Source: Nocardiopsis gilva YIM 90087 | Lineage (GTDB): Bacteria > Actinomycetota > Actinomycetes > Streptosporangiales > Streptosporangiaceae | Assembly: GCF_002263495.1 (NCBI RefSeq) | Contig: NZ_CP022753.1 | Location: 5,394,001 to 5,458,000, forward strand | Length of the DNA stretch: 64,000 nucleotides | Direction: 5' to 3' | Part shown: positions 24,401-32,855 of the stretch, one piece after another | Position numbering within the stretch: position 1 is the stretch's first letter | Layout: every line of letters starts with the position of its first letter | Notes under the pieces: model-generated | The model's database searches: none | What the model saw: only the letters and a program-made list of their open reading frames with translations | What the model was told of the DNA's origin: nothing | Program-made: the position numbers and the translations under genes

Positions 24401-25789
24401 GGATCCCTCGGCCTGACCGTCCTGCATGCACGCCTTGTAGCGGCGCTCGATGTATCCGGCGTCGTAGCTGAACCCCTCGCCGACCCAGGAGGTCTGGTTG
24501 TTGGACGACGCGGTGCGGCCGTCGACGCTCTGCGAGGAGTAGCTCAGCCCGATCTCGGGGGACTCCCCGGCCGCGACGCCGGGGGTCTCCATCGGGTACG
24601 ACCAGGTGAAGTCACCGGTCTGCTCCCCCACGCTCCACGTGGACGACGCCTGCAGCGGGGTCGCGGAGTAGTCGCCGGTACCGCCGGTGGGGGCGGCGGC
24701 CAGGGCGAGCAGCGTGCCGCTGCCTCCGCCGCTGGGTGCGGTCGGCGCGAGCGCGGACCGGTAGGCCCCCGGCTCGGGCACATCCGTCCCGGCGCTGGCA
24801 GGCGCCACGGCGGTCACCGTCTGCGCGTCGGCGTTGTTCTCCGAGTCCAGCTCGACCACGTCGGGTGCGTCGCCGGGGCAGCCGCCCTGCTCCAACACGC
24901 ATTCGTCCACGGCGACGAGGCGCAGCCGGGAGCCGTAGTCGGCGCCGAAGGCGGTCGCGAAGTCGGAGTAGTCGACGGAGACCTCGACCGGTCCGTCGGA
25001 GTCGCTGCCGTCGGTGCGCTTCAGGCGCAGCAGCAGTCCGGAGACGCCCGCCTTCTCCGCTGCTTCGCGGTCAAGGATCTCCAGGTCGGCGCCCTCGACC
25101 GCCGTCAGCGCGGAGGGTTCGGCGGACGGCTCGTCCTCGGTCGCGTCCTCCTGGGACGGTTCCGGGTCGCCGTCCGCGGCGGGTTCCCGTTCCGGTGCGG
25201 GCTCCGGCTGCCGCGGCTGCTCGCTGGGGGTGTCGGGTTCCTGCCCGCTCTCCTGCTCCGACGGCGAGTCCGCCTCAGGCGAGGGCTCGGGGGTGGGAGA
25301 GGACTGCACGGCCGCGCTGTCGGGGCCCGGAGACCGAACGGCGTCGCGCCGCTCGGACGGGGCCTCGTCCGTCTCCTCTGCCCCGCGCTTCTCCTGGGGC
25401 TGGTCGTCGGCCTCGGGGAGCGGGGACTCCCACTCTTCGGCCTCCTTCTCGGGCAGCGCCTTCGCGGAGACCACCGGCTCGGCGCCACCGCTGGATGCCT
25501 CGGAGCCGCCCGCCGGAATCTCGATCGTCTCCGGCTCCGGCCACTCGGCGTCCGGCAGCTCGGTGAGCGCTGCCTTCTCGGTCTCATCGTCAGCGGGGGC
25601 CACATTCACGGACGCGTCGCTGCCCGCGATGGAGGCCTCGTCGGGAGCGTCCGGACGGTGGTTGTAGGCGATGGCGGACGCCGGCATGACGGACAGCAGA
25701 CCGATGGCCATGACCAGGGCCACGCCCTGGGATGCGGCCTTACGTCCGGGAAAGCGCCGAGGGGCGGGCGTCACAGGGGGTTCAGACAC
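18455..25789 (-). CDS. Secreted Rhs-repeat polymorphic toxin with Hint domain
   Basis: 2444 residues, started at GTG 25789 behind GGAGG. Order: signal peptide (about 20-41); acidic Pro/Glu-rich linker (about 50-240); beta-rich Rhs N-terminal region with ATPLQASSTWSVGEQTGDFT near 375; many YD repeats to about 1880 (YDPLGRM, YDARGRM, YTYDELGRQTG); Rhs core end QLGARAYDAAIGRFISVDPV with NNNPVTWSDPSG (about 1905-1951); a Lys/Arg/Tyr-rich repeat segment (about 1955-2033); a Gly/Ala hydrophobic region (about 2035-2130); a Hint domain starting GCNSFVPGTGVLMADGS (about 2170) with HPFWV and ending VLTHNC (about 2341); then a toxin of about 100 residues (TRAGREYQKH, GQSLLDDILTHPSS, FRGG, GGRGFGATF, YFGRY). 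The Hint domain likely releases the tip by self-cleavage. The toxin resembles tips of the CdiA/Rhs RNase kind, but this assignment is tentative. GC drops in the tip. Confidence 0.9.
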   Translation of the reverse strand: MSEPPVTPAPRRFPGRKAASQGVALVMAIGLLSVMPASAIAYNHRPDAPDEASIAGSDASVNVAPADDETEKAALTELPDAEWPEPETIEIPAGGSEASSGGAEPVVSAKALPEKEAEEWESPLPEADDQPQEKRGAEETDEAPSERRDAVRSPGPDSAAVQSSPTPEPSPEADSPSEQESGQEPDTPSEQPRQPEPAPEREPAADGDPEPSQEDATEDEPSAEPSALTAVEGADLEILDREAAEKAGVSGLLLRLKRTDGSDSDGPVEVSVDYSDFATAFGADYGSRLRLVAVDECVLEQGGCPGDAPDVVELDSENNADAQTVTAVAPASAGTDVPEPGAYRSALAPTAPSGGGSGTLLALAAAPTGGTGDYSATPLQASSTWSVGEQTGDFTWSYPMETPGVAAGESPEIGLSYSSQSVDGRTASSNNQTSWVGEGFSYDAGYIERRYKACMQDGQAEGSKTGDQCWGRHNATMSLNGTSTELIIDKDGDWHPRNDDGSRIERLTGAKNGDNDGEYWRVTTTDGTQYYFGRNRLPGWSKGKPETKSTWTVPVYGNDSGEPCHASSFADSWCQQAYRWNLDYEVDVHGNVTTYYYDKYTDYYGRNVKTEATPYTRAGNLNRIEYGLRSDDVFAKAPARVKFTVGERCIPSKDFDCAPKKRTEANAKHWPDVPTDQECKKDEKCVGKHSPSFWSTKKLDKVTTEVYDGSGYKPVDSWKLEHSYPKPGDGTDPALWLKSVTHTGHVGGTETMPKVVFHGQAMENRVDSTRDGPAPMLKYRITSVSNETGGRVHVEYSAPECTAGSTPKPDKNTKRCYPVIWTPEGEEELTDWFHKYVVTRVTEEDLVGGQPDVVTSYEYLGGGAWHFDDADGLVPEKQKTWSQWRGYERVKVREGHPDDTRSETEYLFYRGMDGDKLSSGKRSVKITDSEGGTDTDHDAFNGQTREVIERNGPGGEVISKEISIPWKKQTAERKYKWGTLRSYHTDTQSERTYTPLEGGKQRVTLTDSTFDEYGFLSRIDDHGDVSDPDDDQCVRVSYARNTDKWLIALQSREEVLSVKCGEKPTYPDDVISDERILYDGKGFGEKPTRGLVTKAQELEDYDGDTPKYLTISQGTYDKYGRQVTDTDAAGNVSKTSYSSDVPGGPETEIANTNVLGHTTTVRMDPLRSSLVSETDANGNRTDLAYDPLGRMTSVWLADRDKEKNKERPSAKFEYNIRADAPSSVVTYELNNRGDYVASYEIYDGMLRPRQQQSPGIDGRLISEVFYDSRGNVVLEREAYPNGEEPSDKLFVVNNEDEIPRQTESVYDGAGRQTATVQRSRGKEVLRTSVQELGDRTLVTVPAGDTATTTLYDARGRMTEMRQHHGNKPEGKYDATKYTYTKADELATVTDPAGNVWKYRYDLRGRQIKTVDPDAGTTTFKYDELDQLVSQTDGRGRTLAYTYDELGRQTGVFEDSPKGTQRVGMVYDTVQKGQLSSATRYSGNSAYTQRVLKYNKLYQPLMTEISIPESEGVLSGKYRFATDYNPDGSTQSVVLPKAGKLPRELVQYHYNELGMPTMVQAGRDKVVSEAKFSKIGELVQREFHKGNSGAKKTWATYDYDRRTGRLSSISTVPEIGSGSLSHQSYTYDDAGNVLSISDKPTAEGLASDTQCFAYDGLRRLTEAWTSKPGEDDDKKSCAEKPSADALGGAAPYWHSYAYDKVGNRLTETKHSASSSGDTVRTYTHPDPGKLQPHALTKVEETGPEGDRLEKYGYDESGNMTSRLTAEHDQNLEWDAEGNLVKVTEGDQATSYTYDANGQRLLRRDAQSSTLYLPGMELRFDAAEQKTEATRYYEHAGETVAMRENDGSLHWLISDHHGSGQLAIDASTGEAVQRRFTPFGEERSSTGEWPGEKGFVGGTIDASTGLTQLGARAYDAAIGRFISVDPVMDPTDAQQMHGYVYSNNNPVTWSDPSGMFLDKAWNWTKSKVKKGVKKAKKVYNKGKKYVKRQYKKVKKYVKKKYHQAKRYVRKKYHQARRYVRRAYHKTKSYVKRAYRATSSFVRRHKNTIIATGAGIAVGAACSVATAGAGTIGCAALGGAVSGLVQYQLDTPKEQWSVTDALTSTALGGAFGAAGGALGGKVASAASSKIGSMFSSGASRAGAGGGRSGLSSKLSGFFSRSKGGGAARNGPTGCNSFVPGTGVLMADGSKKPIEDVDVGEKVIATDPETGEQSEKTVLATIIGQGSKDLVEITVDTSTEKPAEAELGPDAGGLNGNGGMPGPLAGGDIIIATEAHPFWVPELGEWLDAGDLRPGMWLETSSGTWVQVTATRAWTQSAKVHNLTVEGIHTYNVAVGASSDVLTHNCGGLDALSRSGMRPDKNNLTRAGREYQKHMGRGDLPKVSGKEFDSAGQSLLDDILTHPSSAVSPVTSGGFRGGTRHIMPDSAGGRGFGATFDSSGLFQYFGRY

Positions 25790-25903
25790 AGGATTCCTCC
25801 TGACCCGTCGATCGAAGTCGACGGGCCTGCTGCAACATCGAGGTGAGTGAGGGGAACGGGGGGTACGGGCGCCTTTCCGCGGCGGCCTAGCGGCGCGGCA
25901 AGG

Positions 25904-28900
25904 TCACGGGACGAACCCCTTCCTGACCAGAAGCACGTCCGGTTCGCTGAGTACGCCCTGGTAGACGTGGACATCGTCGATGTCGCCGCCCCAGGCGCCC
26001 GTCAGCCGTTCCTCGAACCGCGCGGCGCCGATGACCAGAGGACCGTCGGCGTTCCAGGGGGTCTTCTGCACGTCGGTGTCCTGCTTGACCCCGTCGACGT
26101 AGAGCGCCAGCTCGCCGGTGGTGTGGTCATAGGTGGCGGCCAGGTGGGTCCAGGTGCCCAGCTCGGGCGCGTCCTTGGACAGCGCCCTCGGCCACCCCTT
26201 GCTGCCGACCTTGTCCTCGGGGGCCATCTTGAGCACCCAGTTGTCCCAGTCGTAGGTGTTCTGCTGACCGAGGTAAAAGCCGCTGTGCTTGCTGCCGTCC
26301 TGGGACACGGCGGTGGAGTTGGTGCCGGTCTCATCCAGGCGCACCCACGCCGCGACGCTGAAGCTGCGGTCGGTGCGGATGGCCGGGGCCTCGGTGGTGA
26401 TGCGCTCGTCCTTGCCGTTGAGCGTTACCCCGGTGGACAGGGTGTGGTCGTTGTCCGCGCCGCCCCAGGCGGTGTCCGGGTTTCCATGCAGGGCGCCTGT
26501 CAGCCCGTGGTCACTGGAGTCGGCCACCGAGGTGCCGGAGGATTCGTCCAGGTCCCAACGGCCCTCCAGTGCGGCCGGACGGTTGGCGAGGCGCCACGGC
26601 TCGGAATGCTCTTCCGATTCGTCGAGGACGTCGTCGACGACGACCCGGTCCCAAAGGCGGACATCGTCGATAGCGCCGGGCCAAGCATCGTAGGGCTTTC
26701 CCTTGAACTGCGCCCCACCGATGAGCAGCGGACCCTTGGCGGTCCACGGGGTCTTCTGGACGCTGGTGCCCTGTTTGACGCCGTCGACGTAGAGCGCCAG
26801 TTCGCCGGTGGCCGGGTCGAAGGTGCCCAGCAGGTGAGTCCACACCCCGGCCTTGGCCGGTTTCTTGGAGTAGACGCGGTGAGCGACACTCGTGGAGGCG
26901 GTGTCATCGCTCGGAGCCTGCTTGAACACCCACGAGCCCTTGCCGACCCGGTGGTTGTAGCCGAGGTAGAAGCCGCTGTGCCACTCACCTTCCTGCGCGA
27001 CAGCGGTGTGGTTGCGGGTCGGGTCGTCCAACCGCACCCAGGCGGCGACGCTGAACGCCTTGCTGGTGTCGACCACCGGGCCGTCGGTGGCGAGTCGGCC
27101 GTCCCTACCGTCGGTCTTGACCGCCGTCCCGTTCAGCCGGTGGGAGTCGCCGTCCAGCACGCCGACTCGGCCGCGGGCCCAGTCGACGCCTCCCGACGCC
27201 GTCGCGGTACGACCGTCCTTCACCTCGTCGGCCGCCGTACTTCCTTTCCCTTCGTCGAAGGGGAAGTGGGCGACAGGGCCGCTTGGGGGCGCAACGGTGA
27301 ACGTGTAGACCAGCACGCAGTCCGAGGAGTTGCCGTGGGCATCGGTGGTGCGGGCGTGGATCAGATTGGGGCCGTCCGAGCGCGGCGTGATGGTCGTGGT
27401 GACCGACCCGCCCGGCTTGGCGGGGGTGAGCTTGGTGGAGCAGGAGGCGTCGTTGACGCTGTAGTGGTAGGCGGCCGCGTCTTTGACGCCGTTGGCGGAG
27501 AAGGTGAACGCCCCCGACTTGCCCACGGTCCCGGTCAGCGCGTCACCGGCGGGGTAGTCCTCAGCGGCCACCTTGGGTCCGGTAGCGGGCTTGGACGTGT
27601 CGACCTTGATGTAGCACCAGTCCGACCACGGGTAGCCCCATGCCGTCTTGTCATGGGCGATGGCACGGTAGCCGAGCAGCTTTCCCTCGGGGAGGGGTTG
27701 GGCCTTGGCGCTCTGATAGCTGCCCCTGGGCCATTTGTCGACGTCCTTGTAGACCGTGTCCACGTATCCGACGCGGTCGCCCTTGCCGTCGATCTTCCAC
27801 TCGAATCGGGTCTTCAGTTTCTGCCCGACGAACGCGGAGTCGTAGTCACGGACATAGGCGCGCAGGACCGGTGTCCTGGTGTTGATCAGGCGGGGCTTCT
27901 TCGGGTCGGTGGAGCACACGCCGCCGTGGGAGTCCGACATCTTGGACGTCGACGGCTGGGCCGGCTTGTTGTTGTACTTCACCACCAGCTTCGGATTCTT
28001 GGCGAAGCGCCGCCAGTCCCAGTTGGAGTTGGACACCTTCTCGTTGCCGTACATCCCGTAGGTCACCGACTGGTGCCCGGCCTTGGCCGCCGACGTGTAG
28101 GCCTGGGTGGCGTCGAACTCCACACCCTTGCCCCCGCAGGCCGGGCGCCCCTTGTCGACGTTGACCGTGTCCTGCTTGGTGAGTTTCTCCGGCTGCTTCT
28201 TCCAGGTGGTCTTGGACGACAGGATCCGGGTCCGCCACAGGGTGACCTTGGCGTTGGTGCAGCCGAAGGCATGGGTCACCTCCGCACGCAGGGTGGCCGA
28301 CGTGATAACCGTGGTCGGCTTCTTCGTGCGCGCATAGACGCTGAACCGCCAGAACGCGCGCTTGGTGCTGCCGGTCTGGGGCTCGTAGCCGACGCCGGTG
28401 TCCTTGTCGGACCGGTTGTAGTACACCTGCGACGGGAAGCGCTTGTTCACGTACGCCCAGGCCTTGCGGCTGACCGAGACCGAGGGGTCGATGTAGACAG
28501 GGTACTCGGTGTCGGGGTCGGTGAGCATCGCCTGGTCCGGCACCAGCTTGATCGACGACGGCTCGACCGTGGTCGCGATCGGCTCGATGCGCGCACCGGT
28601 GGCGGCGCGTGCGGTCCGCTCCACCTCGGGGACATCGTCGCCCGAGGAGTCCCACATGGCCGGGGTCGTGGCGGTGAACACGGTCTCGCCGCCCTTGTCG
28701 CCCAGCGCTTCGAGGTTGCCCGCTTCGTCGGCGCTCATCCGCACGCCCGTGGTGCCCAGCGCCAGTTCGAGCTCGGCCAGCTTCGGGTTCTGGGCGGCCT
28801 TGCGCGACTTGACCACCAGGACCTGGGAAAACCCGTCGGTTCCGGCCGTGAGCACCAGGTCGACATCCGGCAGCACGTCGGCGTAGGTGGCGCGGTCCTC

Positions 28901-29347
28901 CTCCAGCGTCGGAGCGGGGAGCTCGCCGGGCCAGTCCAGCTCGACCGCCTTGGATCCGATTCCGATCCGGGCCATCGGCGCATCGCCACCGCCGGAGAAC
29001 TCGACCTCGGCCGAGGACGCCGTGGGCTGCACCATGCCGTCACCGGACGTGACCAGGGTGGTGTCGACCGGCGCCCAACCGTCGGACGTGCGGACCCGCT
29101 CGGGCACCGCCGACTGCTCCAAGGTGAACGAACCATCCGGCTCAGCGAACACCTGCGACCGTTCGTCCGTCGCAGAAGTGATCTCCACCCGCTCACCCGA
29201 CCTCTCGGCCTGCTCCGAGGCCGAGTGCTCCTCCGCTGTCAGGTCTTCGGCTGGGGAGTCTGCGTCGGCGGGGGCCGGCGCCGCCGAGAGCAAGCTCCCG
29301 ACCAGCACGCCCGCCACCACGGCGGCACTCCTTCTCACGGCACGCAT
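25904..29347 (-). CDS. Secreted DNRLRE/LamG-domain protein
   Basis: 1147 residues from ATG 29347 (GGAG just upstream); a GTG at 29359 adds four residues. Signal peptide MRAVRRSAAVVAGVLVGSLL followed by SAAPAPADA. A long beta-rich region includes a DNRLRE-like domain around 285-460 (DPSVSVSRKAWAYVNKRFPS, YYNRSDKDTGVGYE, RAFWRFSVYA). Near the C-terminus are two LamG/concanavalin-like domains (about 700-900 and 935-1145), each with ELALYVDGVKQ and a DDV-containing last strand (AIDDVRLWDR; DIDDVHVYQG). It ends 114 bases before the Rhs gene on the same strand. Such proteins accompany actinomycete Rhs toxins, probably as cell-surface or carrier partners; that role is inference. Confidence 0.85.
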   Translation of the reverse strand: MRAVRRSAAVVAGVLVGSLLSAAPAPADADSPAEDLTAEEHSASEQAERSGERVEITSATDERSQVFAEPDGSFTLEQSAVPERVRTSDGWAPVDTTLVTSGDGMVQPTASSAEVEFSGGGDAPMARIGIGSKAVELDWPGELPAPTLEEDRATYADVLPDVDLVLTAGTDGFSQVLVVKSRKAAQNPKLAELELALGTTGVRMSADEAGNLEALGDKGGETVFTATTPAMWDSSGDDVPEVERTARAATGARIEPIATTVEPSSIKLVPDQAMLTDPDTEYPVYIDPSVSVSRKAWAYVNKRFPSQVYYNRSDKDTGVGYEPQTGSTKRAFWRFSVYARTKKPTTVITSATLRAEVTHAFGCTNAKVTLWRTRILSSKTTWKKQPEKLTKQDTVNVDKGRPACGGKGVEFDATQAYTSAAKAGHQSVTYGMYGNEKVSNSNWDWRRFAKNPKLVVKYNNKPAQPSTSKMSDSHGGVCSTDPKKPRLINTRTPVLRAYVRDYDSAFVGQKLKTRFEWKIDGKGDRVGYVDTVYKDVDKWPRGSYQSAKAQPLPEGKLLGYRAIAHDKTAWGYPWSDWCYIKVDTSKPATGPKVAAEDYPAGDALTGTVGKSGAFTFSANGVKDAAAYHYSVNDASCSTKLTPAKPGGSVTTTITPRSDGPNLIHARTTDAHGNSSDCVLVYTFTVAPPSGPVAHFPFDEGKGSTAADEVKDGRTATASGGVDWARGRVGVLDGDSHRLNGTAVKTDGRDGRLATDGPVVDTSKAFSVAAWVRLDDPTRNHTAVAQEGEWHSGFYLGYNHRVGKGSWVFKQAPSDDTASTSVAHRVYSKKPAKAGVWTHLLGTFDPATGELALYVDGVKQGTSVQKTPWTAKGPLLIGGAQFKGKPYDAWPGAIDDVRLWDRVVVDDVLDESEEHSEPWRLANRPAALEGRWDLDESSGTSVADSSDHGLTGALHGNPDTAWGGADNDHTLSTGVTLNGKDERITTEAPAIRTDRSFSVAAWVRLDETGTNSTAVSQDGSKHSGFYLGQQNTYDWDNWVLKMAPEDKVGSKGWPRALSKDAPELGTWTHLAATYDHTTGELALYVDGVKQDTDVQKTPWNADGPLVIGAARFEERLTGAWGGDIDDVHVYQGVLSEPDVLLVRKGFVP

Positions 29348-29787
29348 CCGCTCCGGCACCCGTTCACGTCGTCATTGACTCCGGTGCCTCCGCACAAACC
29401 CGACGGAGACATAAAGCGCGGATAAAGCTGCCAGAACTTCATAACCGTGTGCAACTGTGTTGCAACTCACAGAAAAGTGTTCCCCTGGGAAATCGGGGAG
29501 AATTCCCAGGAAGGGAACGGTGTAACCACCTGCAGAAACGAATGCCGGTTTACACGATTCTCGGAGGTGATTGTAATTTTTTGGGAAAATAATGGTGCAC
29601 CCTCGGCCGCAAGCGCGACCAAACCGCAACCTTCGGTACGCATGCGTGATGAATGGTCCGTTAAGATCCCTCCGGATCCTTGTGCCTGCAACACGAGAAT
29701 AGGCGGAAACGCACGCGGTGGCCCACGGAATGGCGACCTCACACCTGCCGCGAATGCGCTCCCCCGTGGGTGGAGAACACCCGCTGG
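29348..29787. other. Gap upstream of the LamG gene, no gene seen
   Basis: 440 bases separating the polymorphic-toxin locus from the sterol locus. The part nearest the LamG start is AT-rich (TAAAGCGCGGATAAAGCTGC; TGTGTTGCAACTC) and probably holds its promoter. Short open frames across it have no ribosome site or recognisable product. No terminator after the P450 gene was found. Confidence 0.5.
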
Positions 29788-31062
29788 TCAGCGATACCGC
29801 ACCGGAAGGTGTTTGATCCCGTTGATCCAGGAAGAACGGAACCGCTGCGGAGGCCCGGCCTGCCGGATGTCGGGCATGTGGTCGGCGATCGCGTCGAAGA
29901 TCAGGCCGATCTCCAACCGGGCGAGGTTGGCGCCCAGGCAGTAGTGGGCGCCTGTGCCGCCGAAGCCGAGGTGGGGGTTGGGATCCCGCGTGATGTCGAA
30001 GGTGAAGGGATCCTCGAACACGTCCTCGTCGAAGTTGGCCGAGCTGTAGTACAGGCCCACGCGCTCGCCCCTGCGGACCGTCTGCCCGCCGATCTCGGTG
30101 TCGGCCGTCGCGGTGCGCTGGAACGCGATCACCGGTGTCGCCCACCGCACGATCTCGTCGGCGGCGGTTCGGGGGCGGTCGTGTTTGTAGAGCTCCCACT
30201 GGTCCGGGTTCTCCAGGAAGGCCAGCATGCCGTGGGTGATGGCGTTGCGCGTGGTCTCGTTCCCGGCCACGGACAGCAGGATCACAAAGAACCCGAATTC
30301 GTCGTCGGTCAGTCCGCGGCCGTCGATGTCGGCGTGCACGAGCTTGGACACGATGTCGGGGCGCGCTTCCGCGCGGCGCTCCCCCGCCAGCACCATGGCG
30401 TAGGCGAGGATCTCCGCCGCGGCGACGGGCGGATCCACTGTGTACTCGGGCTCGTCGTAGCCCAGCATCTCGTTGGACCAGCCGAACAACCGCGCGCGGT
30501 CCTCCTGCGCCACCCCGATCAGCTCGGCGATGGCCTGCAGCGGCAGCTCGGTGGCGACCTCGGTGACGAAGTCCCCCTCGCCCCGAGCCGCGGCGTCGGC
30601 CGCGATCCGCTCCGCCCGCGCGCGCAGGGCCTCTTCCAGCGTGCCGATCGCCCGCGGCGTGAACCCCCGCTGCACGATCTTGCGGAGCTTCGTGTGCTCC
30701 GGCGGGTCGATGTTGATCAGCATGTTCTGCCGCTGCACCTCGAGCCCGTCCGCGCTCAACCCCTCGTAGAAGCGAATGACCGCGGTATTGGCGTGGGTGG
30801 AGTACAGATCGGCGTTGATCGACGCCTCCCGCACGTCGGCGTGCCTGCTCAGGATCCACAGTCCGCCGTCGTCGAAGCCGCTCGTCGCGGGCTGCGGGTT
30901 CCAGTAGACGGACCGCGTCGCGCGCAGGGCGGCGAACTCCTCATGCGGGATGCGCTCGGCGATGAGGTCGGGGTCGGTGAAGTCGAATCCGTCGGGGAGG
31001 GTGGGGCGGGGAGACGGGGGAGATGGGGGAGACTGCGGAGGCTGGGGAGGTTCGGGTGTCAT
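29788..31062 (-). CDS. cyp125: Cytochrome P450, CYP125-type sterol C26 monooxygenase
   Basis: 424 residues from ATG 31062, with AGGAG 10 bases upstream. The N-terminus GFDFTDPDLIAERIPHEEFA, then NIDPPEHTKLRKIVQRGFTP and FFVILLSVAGNETTRNAITH (oxygen-binding helix I), EIVRWATPVIAFQRTA (ExxR helix), ANFDEDVFEDPFTFDITRDP and the haem loop FGGTGAHYCLGANLARLE with its cysteine, closely follow mycobacterial CYP125, which oxidises the terminal side-chain carbon of cholesterol and related sterols. It is the last gene of the minus-strand sterol group, after a FadD19-type ligase. The electron partners (ferredoxin and reductase) are not in the window. CYP142 is a less likely alternative given the C-terminal LNGIKHLPV-like end (here INGIKHLPVRYR). 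Confidence 0.9.
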   Translation of the reverse strand: MTPEPPQPPQSPPSPPSPRPTLPDGFDFTDPDLIAERIPHEEFAALRATRSVYWNPQPATSGFDDGGLWILSRHADVREASINADLYSTHANTAVIRFYEGLSADGLEVQRQNMLINIDPPEHTKLRKIVQRGFTPRAIGTLEEALRARAERIAADAAARGEGDFVTEVATELPLQAIAELIGVAQEDRARLFGWSNEMLGYDEPEYTVDPPVAAAEILAYAMVLAGERRAEARPDIVSKLVHADIDGRGLTDDEFGFFVILLSVAGNETTRNAITHGMLAFLENPDQWELYKHDRPRTAADEIVRWATPVIAFQRTATADTEIGGQTVRRGERVGLYYSSANFDEDVFEDPFTFDITRDPNPHLGFGGTGAHYCLGANLARLEIGLIFDAIADHMPDIRQAGPPQRFRSSWINGIKHLPVRYR

Positions 31063-31139
31063 TTGGGGGCGTCTCCTTGTTGGTCCTGGCGACCGATCGA
31101 GGCGCGGGTGTGGGGACGGCTCCGGGGGCGGTGCTGGGG

Positions 31140-32732
31140 CTAGTGATGTGGTGCTGCGGCTGCCACGCGTCTGGCCCACCTGTAGTCGGCCTTTCCGCTG
31201 GGTGAGCGGCGCACTTCGGGGACCATGCGGTACTGGCGCGGCACCTTGTAGCCCGCGACCCTTTCGCGGACGAAGGCATCCAGGTCGGGCGCCGCGACGC
31301 CGCCGACGGCCGACACCACGGCGGCCACCCGCTGTCCGAAGCGATCGTCGTCGACGCCGACCACCACGGCGTCGCTCACCTGCGGGTGGCCTTTCAAGAC
31401 CGACTCGATTTCTTCGGGGAAGACCTTCTCTCCGCCGGTGTTGATGCAGACGGAGCCCCGGCCGTGGACGGTGACGGTGCCGTCGGCCTCGACCGTGGCC
31501 ATGTCGCCGGTGAGCGTGTAGCGCACACCCCCGGCCTCCACGAACGTCGCGGCCGTCTTCTCCCGATCCTTGTAGTAGCCGAGCGGCACCCGCCCCGACC
31601 GGGCGACCTGGCCGATATCCCCCGAACCCGGCGCCACCGGCCGCAGGTCCGAGCCCAGCACGGTGATGCGCTCGTCGTCGAAGCGGTAGCGCAGCCCCGT
31701 CTCCGGTGTGGCCCCCGCGACGCCCCACGCGACCAGGCCCGTCTCGGTGGACCCGTAGTTGTCGAGAACGGCCCGCCCCGGCAGCAGCTCCTCCAGCCGG
31801 GCACGGACCGAGCCGGACAGGATGGCGCCGCTGGAGCTGATGACGTGGAGCGAGGAGACGTCGTGGCCGCCCGCCTCCAGCGCGTCGGCGAGCGGAGCGG
31901 CCATGGCGTCGCCGACGAGGTTGATCGTCAGCACACGCTCCCGCTCGATCGCCCGCAGCACCGCATCGGCGTCGAACCTGCGGACCAGCACGATCGTGCC
32001 GCCGCTCCACAGGCAGATGAAGGCGGTGAGTTGCGCGGCGCCGTGCATCAGCGGTGCCACCGGCATCATCACCACCCCGCCGCCCGATGTCGCCTTCTCC
32101 ACCAGCTCCTCGGGGGTGGCGACCGGTTCGCCGCCGGGGTTGCCGCCGCCGTGGCCGCTGAAGAACAGGTCTTCCTGGCGCCACATCACCCCCTTGGGCA
32201 GGCCGGTGGTGCCGCCCGTGTAGATGATGTAGAGGTCGTCGCCGGAGCGCTTCGGGAAGTCCCGTTCGGGGCTGCTTCCGGCCAGTGCCGCCTCATAGGT
32301 GATAGCGGTGACGTGCGGTCCCGCGTCGAGGGGCGGGCCGCCCACCGCGACGAGGTGGCGCAGCGTCGGAACCCGGGGGAGCACGGCCGCGACACGGTCG
32401 CCGAACTCCGCGTCGTAGACGAGCCCGGCGAGGTCGGCGTCGGTGTAGAGGTACCGCAGCTCATCGGCGACATAGCGGTAGTTGACGTTGACCGGCACCG
32501 CCCGGATCTTCAGCACGGCGAGGAGGGACTCGATGTAGGCGGCCCCGTTGTACAGCTGCATGCCGACGTGGGCGCCGGGGCCGATCCCGGAGGCGGTCAG
32601 GTGGTGCGCCAGCCGGTTAGCGCGCACCTCAAGTTCGGCGTAGCCGCGGCGGTCGTCGCCGCAGACGAGGGCGGTTCGGTCGCCGATCCGGTCGGCGATG
32701 CTCTCGAACATGTCGGCGAGGTTGAACTGCAT
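31140..32732 (-). CDS. fadD19: Steroid-CoA ligase, FadD19-type
   Basis: 530 residues from ATG 32732 (MQFNLADMFESIADRIGDRT), which has GGGAGG before it; a GTG seven codons upstream is possible. Adenylate-forming signatures: IIYTGGTTGLPKGVMWRQED (ATP loop, about 165-185), DNYGSTETG (about 320), YTLTGDMATVEADGTVTVHG (about 415), GRGSVCINTGGEKVFPEEIE (about 430) and SPSGKADYRWA with the catalytic lysine near the C-terminus. Alignment by eye to mycobacterial FadD19 is good throughout, including SPERDF and ALKGHP-like blocks. FadD19 activates the carboxylated sterol side chain as the CoA ester after CYP125 oxidation and is needed for C24-branched sterols in rhodococci. It lies 78 bases upstream of the P450 gene. 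Confidence 0.85.
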   Translation of the reverse strand: MQFNLADMFESIADRIGDRTALVCGDDRRGYAELEVRANRLAHHLTASGIGPGAHVGMQLYNGAAYIESLLAVLKIRAVPVNVNYRYVADELRYLYTDADLAGLVYDAEFGDRVAAVLPRVPTLRHLVAVGGPPLDAGPHVTAITYEAALAGSSPERDFPKRSGDDLYIIYTGGTTGLPKGVMWRQEDLFFSGHGGGNPGGEPVATPEELVEKATSGGGVVMMPVAPLMHGAAQLTAFICLWSGGTIVLVRRFDADAVLRAIERERVLTINLVGDAMAAPLADALEAGGHDVSSLHVISSSGAILSGSVRARLEELLPGRAVLDNYGSTETGLVAWGVAGATPETGLRYRFDDERITVLGSDLRPVAPGSGDIGQVARSGRVPLGYYKDREKTAATFVEAGGVRYTLTGDMATVEADGTVTVHGRGSVCINTGGEKVFPEEIESVLKGHPQVSDAVVVGVDDDRFGQRVAAVVSAVGGVAAPDLDAFVRERVAGYKVPRQYRMVPEVRRSPSGKADYRWARRVAAAAPHH

Positions 32733-32855
32733 CCGGCCTCCCGGTGTGGTCACTCCCCCGGAGGTCAGCCCCGTTGTGTCGGTGTTCGCCCCGTTAGCCC
32801 CGTGTCGGTGCCGCTGATGCTTCTGTTGTTGGCTGCGGTGGTTTCCGTCAGGTCG

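Noticed and set aside
19724-25846. 2040-codon open frame on the plus strand, antisense to the Rhs gene
   Set aside because: Product is Val/Leu/Gly/Arg-rich without domains and mirrors the high-GC codon bias of the real gene; the minus strand has a signal peptide, YD repeats and a Hint domain.
25847-29425. 1192-codon open frame on the plus strand opposite the LamG gene
   Set aside because: Same shadow effect; no motif or ribosome site, while the minus strand shows LamG and DNRLRE domains.
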